Below, piece by piece: positions 53,688-61,494 of a stretch of 64,000 bases of DNA (positions are counted from its first letter, which is position 1; the number at the start of each line of letters is the position of its first letter). The notes beneath the pieces are model-generated. The model saw nothing but the letters and a program-made list of their open reading frames with translations, was not told the origin of the DNA and did no database searches. Origin of the DNA: Ardenticatenaceae bacterium (lineage in GTDB: Bacteria; Chloroflexota; Anaerolineae; Promineifilales; Promineifilaceae); NCBI GenBank assembly GCA_020634565.1, contig JACKBN010000017.1, positions 62,001 to 126,000 of the forward strand. Direction: 5' to 3'. Made by a program: the position numbers and the translations under genes.

Positions 53688-54080
53688 CTAGCTCGCCGTC
53701 AAATCTTTTACCAAAACAAGCGCCTCGCCTTCACAGACGACGGTGCCCGCCAGAGTAACACAAGTTGTGCGCAGGTTAACCAGCGCTTTTTCGGGGCGCA
53801 GGCGGGTGATCTGGACAACGGCCGTTACCACCTCATCCACCTTTGCCACCGCTGGAAACCGCAGCGACTGCTTCAGCCAGTTGGTGCCTGGACCGGGCAG
53901 CTGCGTCCCCAGCAAATCAGAAAACATGCCGCTGAGCAGCGGGCCGGGCACGGTGGCCGAACTATCTGTCGTGCCAAAGCCTAGCCCCACATCGCCGGAC
54001 AGCACGCGATAAGCAGCCACATCATCAGCGGTAAAGGTACGGCTGGCGCGGGCTTCCTGGCCTACGGCAAGATGGTTCAT
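53688..54080 (-). CDS. MaoC-like hotdog dehydratase (second copy)
   Basis: The 130-residue protein begins LAVGQEARASRTFTADDVAAYRVLSGD, a MaoC-like start, but the catalytic H of the (R)-hydratase D-x-x-H motif is not evident: the segment reads DVGLGFG after SGD. It may therefore be a structural or non-hydratase hotdog partner. It overlaps the enoyl-CoA hydratase gene by four bases. Confidence 0.72.
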   Translation of the reverse strand: MNHLAVGQEARASRTFTADDVAAYRVLSGDVGLGFGTTDSSATVPGPLLSGMFSDLLGTQLPGPGTNWLKQSLRFPAVAKVDEVVTAVVQITRLRPEKALVNLRTTCVTLAGTVVCEGEALVLVKDLTAS

Positions 54081-54865
54081 GCCACCACTGCCTTACGCCG
54101 CTGGTTCACAAAATCGCGGAAGCCGTCAATCGCTTCCGGCGTCACCATCTGCTGGACAAAATGATCCAGCTCCGCGCCTAATCGGGCCGCAATTTCCGCG
54201 CGGTCCAGGTGCAGTAGCTGTTTGGTGTGGCGAATGCTGCCCTGCTTTTTGGCGGCAATGGCCTCAGCAATTGCCAATGCCTCAGCCTGAATTTGTTCGG
54301 CCGCGACGACGCGATTGGCTAGACCCCAGGCAACGGCCGTTTCCGCATCAATCGCCTCATTCAAATATAAAACTTCTGCTGTCCGTCGTGGTCCAATCAC
54401 CAAAGGCAGCAGCACCGCCCAACCACCATCCGGGCTGGGGCCAACCTCGCTGTAAAATGGGGCGAAGCTGGCTTCCGGGGCCACCAGCACAATGTCTGAC
54501 CCCAAAACAAAGCCCAACGAACCGCCGGTGACAATGCCATGAACGGCCGTAATTACCGGCACCGGTAAATCAATCAGCGCCAAAATCACCTGGTTCAGTA
54601 GCCCCACAATCTCGCGGGCGTACGGTTCCATGTTGTCGGCGTGCTGCACAAAGCCCAACGCATCGCCGCCCGTGGAGAAGGAACGGCCGTTTGCCCGCAG
54701 CACCAACGCCCGCACCGATTCATCTGCCGCCACCTCGGCCAGTACGTCCAACATTTCGCGCAGCAGGGCCGGTACCAGGCTGTTGTGCCGCTGGGGACGG
54801 TTGAGGGTGACAACGGCCGTTGTTCCCACAAAATCGAGCAAAACCAGTTCGTTGGCCTGGGTCAT
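54077..54865 (-). CDS. enoyl-CoA hydratase/isomerase family protein
   Basis: The 262-residue crotonase-fold protein has the oxyanion-hole sequence GRSFSTGGDAL and AVHGIVTGGSLGFVLGSD. One of the two catalytic glutamates is visible in YSEVGPSPDGGW; the other is not clear. The family acts on acyl-CoA thioesters, here probably as hydratase or isomerase. It overlaps both neighbouring genes by four bases. Confidence 0.85.
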   Translation of the reverse strand: MTQANELVLLDFVGTTAVVTLNRPQRHNSLVPALLREMLDVLAEVAADESVRALVLRANGRSFSTGGDALGFVQHADNMEPYAREIVGLLNQVILALIDLPVPVITAVHGIVTGGSLGFVLGSDIVLVAPEASFAPFYSEVGPSPDGGWAVLLPLVIGPRRTAEVLYLNEAIDAETAVAWGLANRVVAAEQIQAEALAIAEAIAAKKQGSIRHTKQLLHLDRAEIAARLGAELDHFVQQMVTPEAIDGFRDFVNQRRKAVVA

Positions 54866-55242
54866 AACAAAATCACCGTCTCGCCGGTCAGGGTCGCCTC
54901 ACCTGCCGGATTTCTCATTTCGGTTAGCAATCGCAGTTGCGGTCCATCTTGTGCCAAAAGCTCAAGATGGATGGTCATCGGCTCGTCGGCATAGGTGGGT
55001 GCCGGAAACTTGAGTTCCTGCGAGAGCTGCACCGCGCCGGGAAAATGGCGGCTGATCGCGCCGCAAAGCACGCTGTAGAGCAGCATCCCGTGGGCCACCG
55101 TGCGGCCAAAGCGCGTCCGCGCCGAAAATTCAGGATCGACATGGATCGGATTGTCATCCCCGCTCAGCTGGGCAAAAGCGTCAAACTCCGCCTGGCTGAA
55201 TGTCTTCTGCTCCTGAATGATTGTCTGCAAATCTGAATTCAT
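54862..55242 (-). CDS. MaoC-like hotdog dehydratase
   Basis: The 126-residue protein has the (R)-specific hydratase pattern DAFAQLSGDDNPIHVDPEFSARTRFGRTVAHGMLL, including the catalytic D and H of SGDDNPIHVD. It would hydrate an enoyl-CoA. It overlaps the enoyl-CoA hydratase gene by four bases. Confidence 0.88.
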   Translation of the reverse strand: MNSDLQTIIQEQKTFSQAEFDAFAQLSGDDNPIHVDPEFSARTRFGRTVAHGMLLYSVLCGAISRHFPGAVQLSQELKFPAPTYADEPMTIHLELLAQDGPQLRLLTEMRNPAGEATLTGETVILL

Positions 55243-55253
55243 ATCATTTTATT

Positions 55254-55322
55254 GGACACGGATAAACACTGGTTTACACAGATAAAAGCAAGAATCAGTG
55301 TAAATCTGCGAAAATCAGTGTC
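55254..55322. repeat. GGATAAACACTGG/CAGTGT inverted repeat
   Basis: GACACGGATAAACACTGG with AGAATCAGTGTAAATC and AAATCAGTGTCCG form an imperfect hairpin like the one at 61-125. It lies between an acyl-CoA synthetase and the MaoC gene. Confidence 0.6.
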
Positions 55323-55329
55323 CGACCAT

Positions 55330-56832
55330 TTAAGAATCAACGGTCACCATTTCGCGCAGCTCACGCTTGAGCACTTTGCCAGCGGCCGTGCGCGGCAGTT
55401 CTTTCATAAAGCGCACCTGCTTGGGAATCTTGTAGCGGGCCAGTTTGCCCTGGCAAAAATCAATCACCTCCTGCTCTGTCAGCGACGCGCCCTCTTTGAC
55501 GACCACCAGTGCCAGCCCGACCTCTTGCCACTTGGGATCGGGGATGCCGATAACGGCCGTTTCTGCCACGCTCGGGTGCTGATAAATCACATTCTCAACT
55601 TCCGCCGGATACACATTTTCGCCGCCAGAGATGAACATGTCCTTCCACCGATCAACAATCGTGTAGAACCCTTCGTCGTCGTACATGGCCGCGTCGCCAG
55701 AGTGCAGCCAGCCGCCACGCAGCGCTTCGGCCGTTGCTTCGGGCAGATTCCAGTAGCCGGTGGTGACGTTGCCGCCGCAAACGCACAGCTCGTCCACTTC
55801 GTTGGGGCCGAGCAAATTGCCGTCTCGATCCATGATGCAAACGTCCGTGTGGAGTACCGGCTTGCCAACCGAGCCAGCCTTGCGCACGGCATCCACTTTG
55901 GGCACCAGGAACACCGTCGGCCCGGTTTCCGTCATGCCAAACCCTTGCTGGATAATGATGCCCCGGCTGGCGTAATCGTGCACCACTGAGGGCGGCAGCG
56001 AAGAGCCACCGCTGGCCCAGCTACGCACGCTGCTGAGATCGTACTGGCTGAAATCGGCCGTTTGCGCCAGCATCAGGTAAATGGCGGGGACCAGCAAAAG
56101 CACGCTCACCTGCCACTGCTCGATGAGCTGCAGCAGTTGCTCCGGCTCGAACTGGCGCATCACCACCAGCGTGCCGCCGGTGTGGAAAATTGGCCCGGCA
56201 TATAGTCCCAACCCGCCCGCGTGGAAGCAAGGCAACACGTTCAAATTCACGTCCCGCGAGGATAAATCAATTGCCTGGCCCATGCCCACGGCGTTGTAGA
56301 AAAAGTTGCCGTAAGTCACCTGCGCGCCCTTGGGGCGACCCGTCGTGCCGCTGGTGTACAAGATGGCCCAGGTGTCTTCATAGCGCAATCGCGGATCGGG
56401 CACGCCCGTCGGGTCGCCCGCGGCCAGGGTGGCTTCATCGCCCACGGTGAGCCAGTGTTCGATCTGGACGACTTTTTGCAGGGAAACGGCCGTTTCCGCA
56501 AACGCCTCATCCACCAAAATCGCGCGGGGTTGGCAATCGTTAAGAATGTATTCCAACTCCGGCACGGACAGCCGCCAATTGAGGGTGTTCAAAATGGTGC
56601 CGCTCTTGGCGCAGGCAAACAGGGCGACGTAATAATCGGCGCTGTTGTGGGCCAAAATGGAGACGCGATCGCCCGTTTGTAGGCCGAGCTGGTGCACAAA
56701 AACGTGCGCCAATCGGTTAGCCCGCTCATTGAATTGGGCGTAGGTGAACTGCTGCCCGCTATGGGCATCTACGAGGGCTAATTTGTCTGGGGTGCGTTCA
56801 GCATGCCGCTGAATCCAGTCGGAGTGGTACAT
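55330..56832 (-). CDS. acyl-CoA synthetase (AMP-binding), first of two
   Basis: The 500-residue ANL-family enzyme has the phosphate loop YTSGTTGRPKGAQ, the GFGMTETGPT motif and the hinge region IVDRWKDMFISGGENVYPAEVE, with the catalytic lysine in PRTAAGKVLKRELR near the end. It activates a carboxylic acid to its CoA thioester using ATP. The acid is unknown. It is three bases from the hydrolase upstream. Confidence 0.9.
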   Translation of the reverse strand: MYHSDWIQRHAERTPDKLALVDAHSGQQFTYAQFNERANRLAHVFVHQLGLQTGDRVSILAHNSADYYVALFACAKSGTILNTLNWRLSVPELEYILNDCQPRAILVDEAFAETAVSLQKVVQIEHWLTVGDEATLAAGDPTGVPDPRLRYEDTWAILYTSGTTGRPKGAQVTYGNFFYNAVGMGQAIDLSSRDVNLNVLPCFHAGGLGLYAGPIFHTGGTLVVMRQFEPEQLLQLIEQWQVSVLLLVPAIYLMLAQTADFSQYDLSSVRSWASGGSSLPPSVVHDYASRGIIIQQGFGMTETGPTVFLVPKVDAVRKAGSVGKPVLHTDVCIMDRDGNLLGPNEVDELCVCGGNVTTGYWNLPEATAEALRGGWLHSGDAAMYDDEGFYTIVDRWKDMFISGGENVYPAEVENVIYQHPSVAETAVIGIPDPKWQEVGLALVVVKEGASLTEQEVIDFCQGKLARYKIPKQVRFMKELPRTAAGKVLKRELREMVTVDS

Positions 56833-56834
56833 GG

Positions 56835-57641
56835 TTATCCTTGCAAAAAGTTAGTAACAATAGTGACGGCCGTTTCCGGCTGTTCAAATGGGAAAAAGTG
56901 ACCGGCCTGGTTGATAACGGCCGTTTCTGCGTGCGGAATTGCGGCCTTGAGCAAATCTATGTTGGCGGGTGGCACCACCTTATCCTCTGCGCCGGACAAA
57001 AGGAGCGTGGGGGCGGTGATGGCCGACAGCTTGTGCTCAAAACACGCCTCTTCCGACATGAGCGACAGCCCAATGCCCATTTGGGCCTGGTAGCCTGCCG
57101 GGTCGATGGGATGGCTGGCGCGGTAGGCCAACCACTCATCCACAATTTCTGGATGACGCTCGCCAAACCCTGCCGCGCAGCTGATGAGGATGCCGTTGCG
57201 CAGGCGGGTGAGCGGCTCGGTTGTGGTGTCCATGAGCACAGCCAACGCTTCTTGCGTTACCGGCACGTGGCGCGGCCCGCCAAAGTTGGTGGCGGACAAA
57301 ATTAATTTGCTAACTTTCTCCGGGTAGGCGAGGGCAAAGGCTTGGGCGATAAAACCACCCATTGAATGTCCGAAAACGGCCGTTTCCCCCCACCCCAGCG
57401 CCTCTAGGAAACAAGACAAATCTTCGGCGAGCAGTTGGGCGGTGTATGGCCCGGCTGGCTTGTCCGTTTCGCCCACGCCGCGATTATCGTAGCTGAGCAC
57501 GGTAAAATGTTTGGTCAGTCCGGGCACCATCTTGTGCCACATCCAGCGGCTGTAGCCCAATCCCGCTACCAACACCAGCGGCGGCCCACTGCCTTCAAGC
57601 TCATATGAAATTGTGATGCCGTTCGCAGATACTGTTGCCAT
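56835..57641 (-). CDS. alpha/beta hydrolase (3-oxoadipate enol-lactonase-like)
   Basis: The 268-residue protein has GLGYSRWMWHKM, YDNRGVGETDKPAG, the nucleophile motif GHSMGGFIAQAFA and NQAGHFFPFEQPE. This resembles PcaD-type hydrolases. It is placed between two acyl-CoA synthetase genes. It may open a lactone or cleave an ester before CoA activation, which is inference. Confidence 0.8.
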   Translation of the reverse strand: MATVSANGITISYELEGSGPPLVLVAGLGYSRWMWHKMVPGLTKHFTVLSYDNRGVGETDKPAGPYTAQLLAEDLSCFLEALGWGETAVFGHSMGGFIAQAFALAYPEKVSKLILSATNFGGPRHVPVTQEALAVLMDTTTEPLTRLRNGILISCAAGFGERHPEIVDEWLAYRASHPIDPAGYQAQMGIGLSLMSEEACFEHKLSAITAPTLLLSGAEDKVVPPANIDLLKAAIPHAETAVINQAGHFFPFEQPETAVTIVTNFLQG

Positions 57642-57657
57642 TTTGCTTCCTGTTTGG

Positions 57658-57714
57658 ATTTCCCCGGAAAATCACGAAAATGAAAGTTGCCGTCAGAACA
57701 TTTTCCGGGGAAAT
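57658..57714. repeat. ATTTCCCCGGAAAAT inverted repeat, copy 2
   Basis: ATTTCCCCGGAAAAT (57658-57672) and ATTTTCCGGGGAAAT (57700-57714) are exact reverse complements. Copy 1 is at 31334-31389. Confidence 0.7.
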
Positions 57715-57722
57715 GGTTCAAC

Positions 57723-59258
57723 TCAATTTAACAATTCCCTAAGCTCCGCTTTGATCACTTTGCCGTAGGGCGAGTAAGGCAGAGCGTCGGTGAAGATGAC
57801 GCGCTTGGGGATTTTGTAGCGGGCCAACTTGCCCTGGCAATGCTGGATCAACTCTGCTTCGGTAGCAGCTTCGCCATTGGCCTTGACCACCACCATCACG
57901 CCCACCTCACCCCACTTCTCGTCTGGCTGGCCGATGAGCGCCGCCTCGGCAACCGCTTCATGGGCCACAAAAACCGCTTCCACCTCGGCGGCGTACACGT
58001 TCTCACCACCGCTGATGATCATATCCTTGAAGCGCCCAGCGATATAGAAGTAGCCATCCTCGTCCATTTTGGCCATGTCACCGGTGTGGAACCAGCCATC
58101 GCGCAGCGCTTCAGCCGTGGCTTCGGGGTTTTTCCAGTAGCCAGTGGTAACGTGCGGCCCTTTGATAATCAGTTCACCGGTTTGGTTGGGGGGAACGGTA
58201 CGGCCGTTTTCATCCACCAACTTCATCTCACTGTGAAAAATCGGCTGGCCCACCGTACCGGGCTTCTTTTCTGGATCGTCATCGTTCATGGTGAAGCAGT
58301 TGGTGCCCACTTCGGTGAGGCCATATCCCTGGCGGAACGGCTTGCCGGTGGCCTGCCGCCAGGCCGCAATGAGCGACACCGGGCAAGGCGCACCACCGCT
58401 GATAAACCAGCGAATGGCGCTGAAATCGGTTTCGGCCAGCTCTGGCGTGTTGAGCCATACCTGGAAAATGGTAGGCACCCCCAGCAGCACGGTGCATTTC
58501 TCATCCACAATCTGACGTAGGGTTTCCACCGGATCAAACTGGCGCATCAGCACAATGCGCCCGCCCACGTAAAACAGCGGCGTAAGAAAAACAAACAGCC
58601 CACCAGAGTGGAACATTGGGGTAAAAATTGGCGAGATGTCGTCCTCCGTTAGTCCCCAACTCACGATGGTGTTGATCGAATTCCACAAAATTTGGCGGTG
58701 GGGAATCATGGCCCCTTTTGGCTTCCCGGTGGTTCCAGAGGTGTACAAAATGCAGGCGGTGTCATCGGGTGAGAGCAACGGCCGTTCCGGTTCCCCATCA
58801 TCTGCTTTGGCCAGTTCATCTTCATAAATCAACGCGCCCGCAATCTCTGCCCCTTCGACGCTGACCAGATGATCCACGGCAATGTTGGGCAGCATTTCGG
58901 CAAGCGTTTCCGTAAATTCCGGCCCACAAATCAGCACCCTGGAGCCACAATTTTGCACGATGTAAGCCAGTTCATCAGCCACCAGCCGCCAGTTCAGCGG
59001 CGCAAAAATCGCCCCGATCTTGGTCGCGGCATACATCAAATCAACGTAGACAACGCTGTTGTGCGCCAGCAGCGACACCACATCCCCATGCTGCACGCCC
59101 AGCTTCTGCAAAAAGTGGCAGGCGCGGTTCACCCGCGCGTTAAGCTGGGCAAAGGTGTAGCTCTGGCCGGTGGCCATTTCGCGCAAGGCCACGCGGTTGG
59201 GGGTTAGTTCGGCTCGTTTGCTGAGTAAATTGCTTGCATCCATAAGATCATTGAACAT
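57723..59258 (-). CDS. acyl-CoA synthetase (AMP-binding), second of two
   Basis: The 511-residue ANL-family enzyme has YTSGTTGKPKGAM, RQGYGLTEVGTN, GRFKDMIISGGENVYAAEVE and the catalytic lysine in PYSPYGKVIKAELR. It is the first gene of the minus-strand block. A promoter is probable in 59259-59330 but I could not pick boxes with confidence. Confidence 0.9.
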   Translation of the reverse strand: MFNDLMDASNLLSKRAELTPNRVALREMATGQSYTFAQLNARVNRACHFLQKLGVQHGDVVSLLAHNSVVYVDLMYAATKIGAIFAPLNWRLVADELAYIVQNCGSRVLICGPEFTETLAEMLPNIAVDHLVSVEGAEIAGALIYEDELAKADDGEPERPLLSPDDTACILYTSGTTGKPKGAMIPHRQILWNSINTIVSWGLTEDDISPIFTPMFHSGGLFVFLTPLFYVGGRIVLMRQFDPVETLRQIVDEKCTVLLGVPTIFQVWLNTPELAETDFSAIRWFISGGAPCPVSLIAAWRQATGKPFRQGYGLTEVGTNCFTMNDDDPEKKPGTVGQPIFHSEMKLVDENGRTVPPNQTGELIIKGPHVTTGYWKNPEATAEALRDGWFHTGDMAKMDEDGYFYIAGRFKDMIISGGENVYAAEVEAVFVAHEAVAEAALIGQPDEKWGEVGVMVVVKANGEAATEAELIQHCQGKLARYKIPKRVIFTDALPYSPYGKVIKAELRELLN

Positions 59259-59261
59259 TGA

Positions 59262-59311
59262 TTAACGCCGATGCCGCAGATTTCTTGTTTTGGAGAATCG
59301 GCGTTATCGGC
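59262..59311. repeat. AACGCCGATGCCG/CGGCGTTATCGGCGT word repeat
   Basis: ATTAACGCCGATGCCGCAGATT faces GAATCGGCGTTATCGGCG. It lies just upstream of the acyl-CoA synthetase start. Confidence 0.55.
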
Positions 59312-59332
59312 GTGTTTTTGCTTAATTTTCTT

Positions 59333-59602
59333 CTAAAACAAACTTCTTTCTTGGAACAACATCGCCATATTGTGGCTAAACATCATCGTCATATGATTGC
59401 GGGGCACGGCTTTGTTGCGACAGTTGGGCAAAATGGTGACCATGCGATTAACACGGCCGTTTAGCGGGCGAAAGTTGAAGGTATGATTCTGGAAGATAAC
59501 GGCCGTTTTGTGTGGACGGTAGGTTGCGTGTCGGGGTAGCAAAGTCCCGATATTCACGTGCATAAAAATCCCTCGTTTGCTTTCTGCCTCTTCCCAAGAC
59601 AA
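59333..59602 (-). pseudogene. truncated acyl-CoA synthetase N-terminus
   Basis: The 89-codon frame has NIGTLLPRHATYRPHKTAVI and NHTFNFRPLNGRVNR, which are the first 50 residues of an AMP-dependent acyl-CoA synthetase. It jumps directly to VTILPNC, a motif normally some 20 residues later, and then into unrelated sequence. It lacks all catalytic motifs. It is probably a decayed copy or remnant of a third ligase gene. The rest of 59259-59787 holds only repeats. Confidence 0.65.
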
Positions 59603-59701
59603 TCATCAAAATGGGTTGCTGCTTATCCGTTTGGGCAGTTTACCAAAGCGAGGTTGCCTAAAAGTAACAAAACTGCCCAATTAATTGCTCAATGTGGATG
59701 A

Positions 59702-59776
59702 ATTGAAGCGCAAGACACACAAAGAACGCAAAGGTTTTTCTTTTCTACCTTTGCGTTCTCTGCCTCTTTTGCGGTA
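59702..59776. repeat. AACGCAAAGG/CCTTTGCGTT inverted repeat
   Basis: AAAGAACGCAAAGG and CCTTTGCGTTCTCTGCC face each other. It lies just beyond the patatin 3' end. Confidence 0.6.
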
Positions 59777-59787
59777 TAGCGAGGGTA

Positions 59788-60816
59788 TCAGGCGGGGATG
59801 GATGCTTCGACGGGAAGGAGCATTTCTACGAGAGCGTCTAATTCAGCTTCGTGCTCGTCGGCCAGCTGCACGCCGAGGGCCAGCAGGCGGTTCATGTTGG
59901 CGGGCGTCACGTTGTCCAGCTCGGCCAGATCGGTATCCTCTTTGGCAATGTTGGCCTGGAGCCGCAAATAGCTGCTGGAACGGCCGTGTGCCGCAAACAG
60001 CTGGCGCATCTGGTAATCCACCGTCTCCGACGCCCCAGCCATCATGATGTCGATAAGCGGCTTGAGCCAGGCCACCACGCCCCAATTTTTGACGCTTTGA
60101 TAGGCGTACGATTTAGCAATCTGCCCGGTGCCCAGCGAGAGGATGACCATGTTTTCGGCCGTGGGCTTGCCCGCCAGCTTGCGATACGCCTCCACATAGG
60201 CGCACATGGTGGGGTTATTGGCGAACAAACCACCATCGACGTAAGCGTAAGGGGCACGGCCGTTTTCGCCCGGCATAGCTTCAAAGTACGTTGGCGCTGC
60301 CGACGTGGCCCGCGCCACCACCTTCACCGGATAATCCTTGTCGTCGTTGCGCGCGTCGTGCTGGGTGAAGAATTTGGCTTTGCGCCGGGTGACATCGTAG
60401 GCAGTGATGAGGCAAGGTTTGATGAGCTGGCTAAGCCACAAGTCGCCCACACGATCCTCGATGAGCTGTTCCAGACCACGCGACTCGTACCGCTCATCCC
60501 ACAGCCCGTTCATCGAGCGAATGCGCTTGAGCAGCGGCGCGGCAAAAATCTCCGCACCGTGGTTCAGGTACAAATCCACGATTTCCTGCGCGGTAAAGGC
60601 CGGCGTCCACTCATTTTCGCCCGGTGCCAGCAGCAGGCAGGTAATCAGGCCGCCCGTGCTGGTGCCCGCAATCAGGTCGAAGAATTCGGCCAGACGAGCG
60701 TCAGCGCGGCCCGTGCGCTGTTGCAGCTTGCGCTCCAGGCTTACCAAAATCCGTGCCGGAATCAGACCACGGATCCCACCCCCATCAATTGTTAGAATTC
60801 GCGTCTGTTTGTTCAT
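59788..60816 (-). CDS. patatin-like phospholipase
   Basis: The 342-residue protein begins with TRILTIDGGGIRGLIP, then the GTSTG nucleophile elbow (S53) and the catalytic D194 in YVDGGLFANNP, the Ser-Asp dyad of patatins. It follows a strong AGGAGG. It would deacylate membrane lipids. It is related to enzymes used as defence effectors, but no cyclase or sensor gene lies beside it, so a general role is more likely. Confidence 0.9.
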   Translation of the reverse strand: MNKQTRILTIDGGGIRGLIPARILVSLERKLQQRTGRADARLAEFFDLIAGTSTGGLITCLLLAPGENEWTPAFTAQEIVDLYLNHGAEIFAAPLLKRIRSMNGLWDERYESRGLEQLIEDRVGDLWLSQLIKPCLITAYDVTRRKAKFFTQHDARNDDKDYPVKVVARATSAAPTYFEAMPGENGRAPYAYVDGGLFANNPTMCAYVEAYRKLAGKPTAENMVILSLGTGQIAKSYAYQSVKNWGVVAWLKPLIDIMMAGASETVDYQMRQLFAAHGRSSSYLRLQANIAKEDTDLAELDNVTPANMNRLLALGVQLADEHEAELDALVEMLLPVEASIPA

Positions 60817-60889
60817 GATAACCTCCTGTAACCATGAACGAAGCTACGGCCGTTTTTGCGGGACTTCTTGTGTGAAAGGAGGGTGAACC

Positions 60890-61192
60890 TTAAACGATGA
60901 CGGTGTACAACGTGATCTCGGTGCGGTTCCAGTCAAACAAATCCTGCACAGATTGCAGCCAGCCCTGGTAGCCTGCGTCGGTGGCTGCCCAGCTGTTCAG
61001 CGCCTCAAATTGAGCCAGCGTGACAAAATGGGAAACCACATGAATGCGAAAGCTGTCTCCGGCAAAATTACTCAAAATTTCAGTAGTGGCGCCATAACTG
61101 TTTAACAGGTGGCATAACTGCTTCAGTTTTTCGATGCCCTCGTTGCGTCTTTCGGGCAGGTGGTACACGGTCACAGTGCGGTAATAGCCCAT
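60890..61192 (-). CDS. small ferredoxin-fold-like protein of unknown function
   Basis: The 100-residue protein follows AAGGAG. It has YYRTVTVYHLP at one end and ITLYTVIV at the other, a pattern of edge strands resembling the NIPSNAP or dimeric alpha-beta barrel superfamily. No catalytic motif is clear. It is close to the patatin gene and in the same direction. Confidence 0.55.
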   Translation of the reverse strand: MGYYRTVTVYHLPERRNEGIEKLKQLCHLLNSYGATTEILSNFAGDSFRIHVVSHFVTLAQFEALNSWAATDAGYQGWLQSVQDLFDWNRTEITLYTVIV

Positions 61193-61494
61193 TTTCTCTC
61201 TCCTTCGTCACTTCCCCAGCAGCAGCTATCCAAGAAAATAGCCGCCACCTTTCCCCAAAATTAGCAGGGCTTACGCAGATTGGACCAATTTGCTTTCAAC
61301 TAAAATTGGCCCAATCTTTTAGGGAACGCCCAACTAAGCAGGAATGCCTGGCATCGGGATGGGCAACAGGAATGTGTTCATTTGTGTTCTCCTTTGAACA
61401 ATTTGTTGGATAAGATGGAAGTAGCATAAAAAACGGCCGTCAGCAATTCGTGAACAGGTCTCGCATAAAGTAAACGGCCGTCTTACAATCTGGC
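61193..61494. repeat. gap with GATTGGACCAATT repeat copy C and two ACGGCCGT sites
   Basis: At 61277-61320, GATTGGACCAATT faces AATTGGCCCAATC. ACGGCCGT sites lie near 61434 and 61474. The promoter of the regulator at 61495 is not recognised. No gene is seen. Confidence 0.6.

Noticed and set aside
59788..60816. Patatin as part of a CBASS-type defence system
   Set aside because: No nucleotide cyclase, Cap2/Cap3 or sensor gene is adjacent. A lone patatin does not support such a call.
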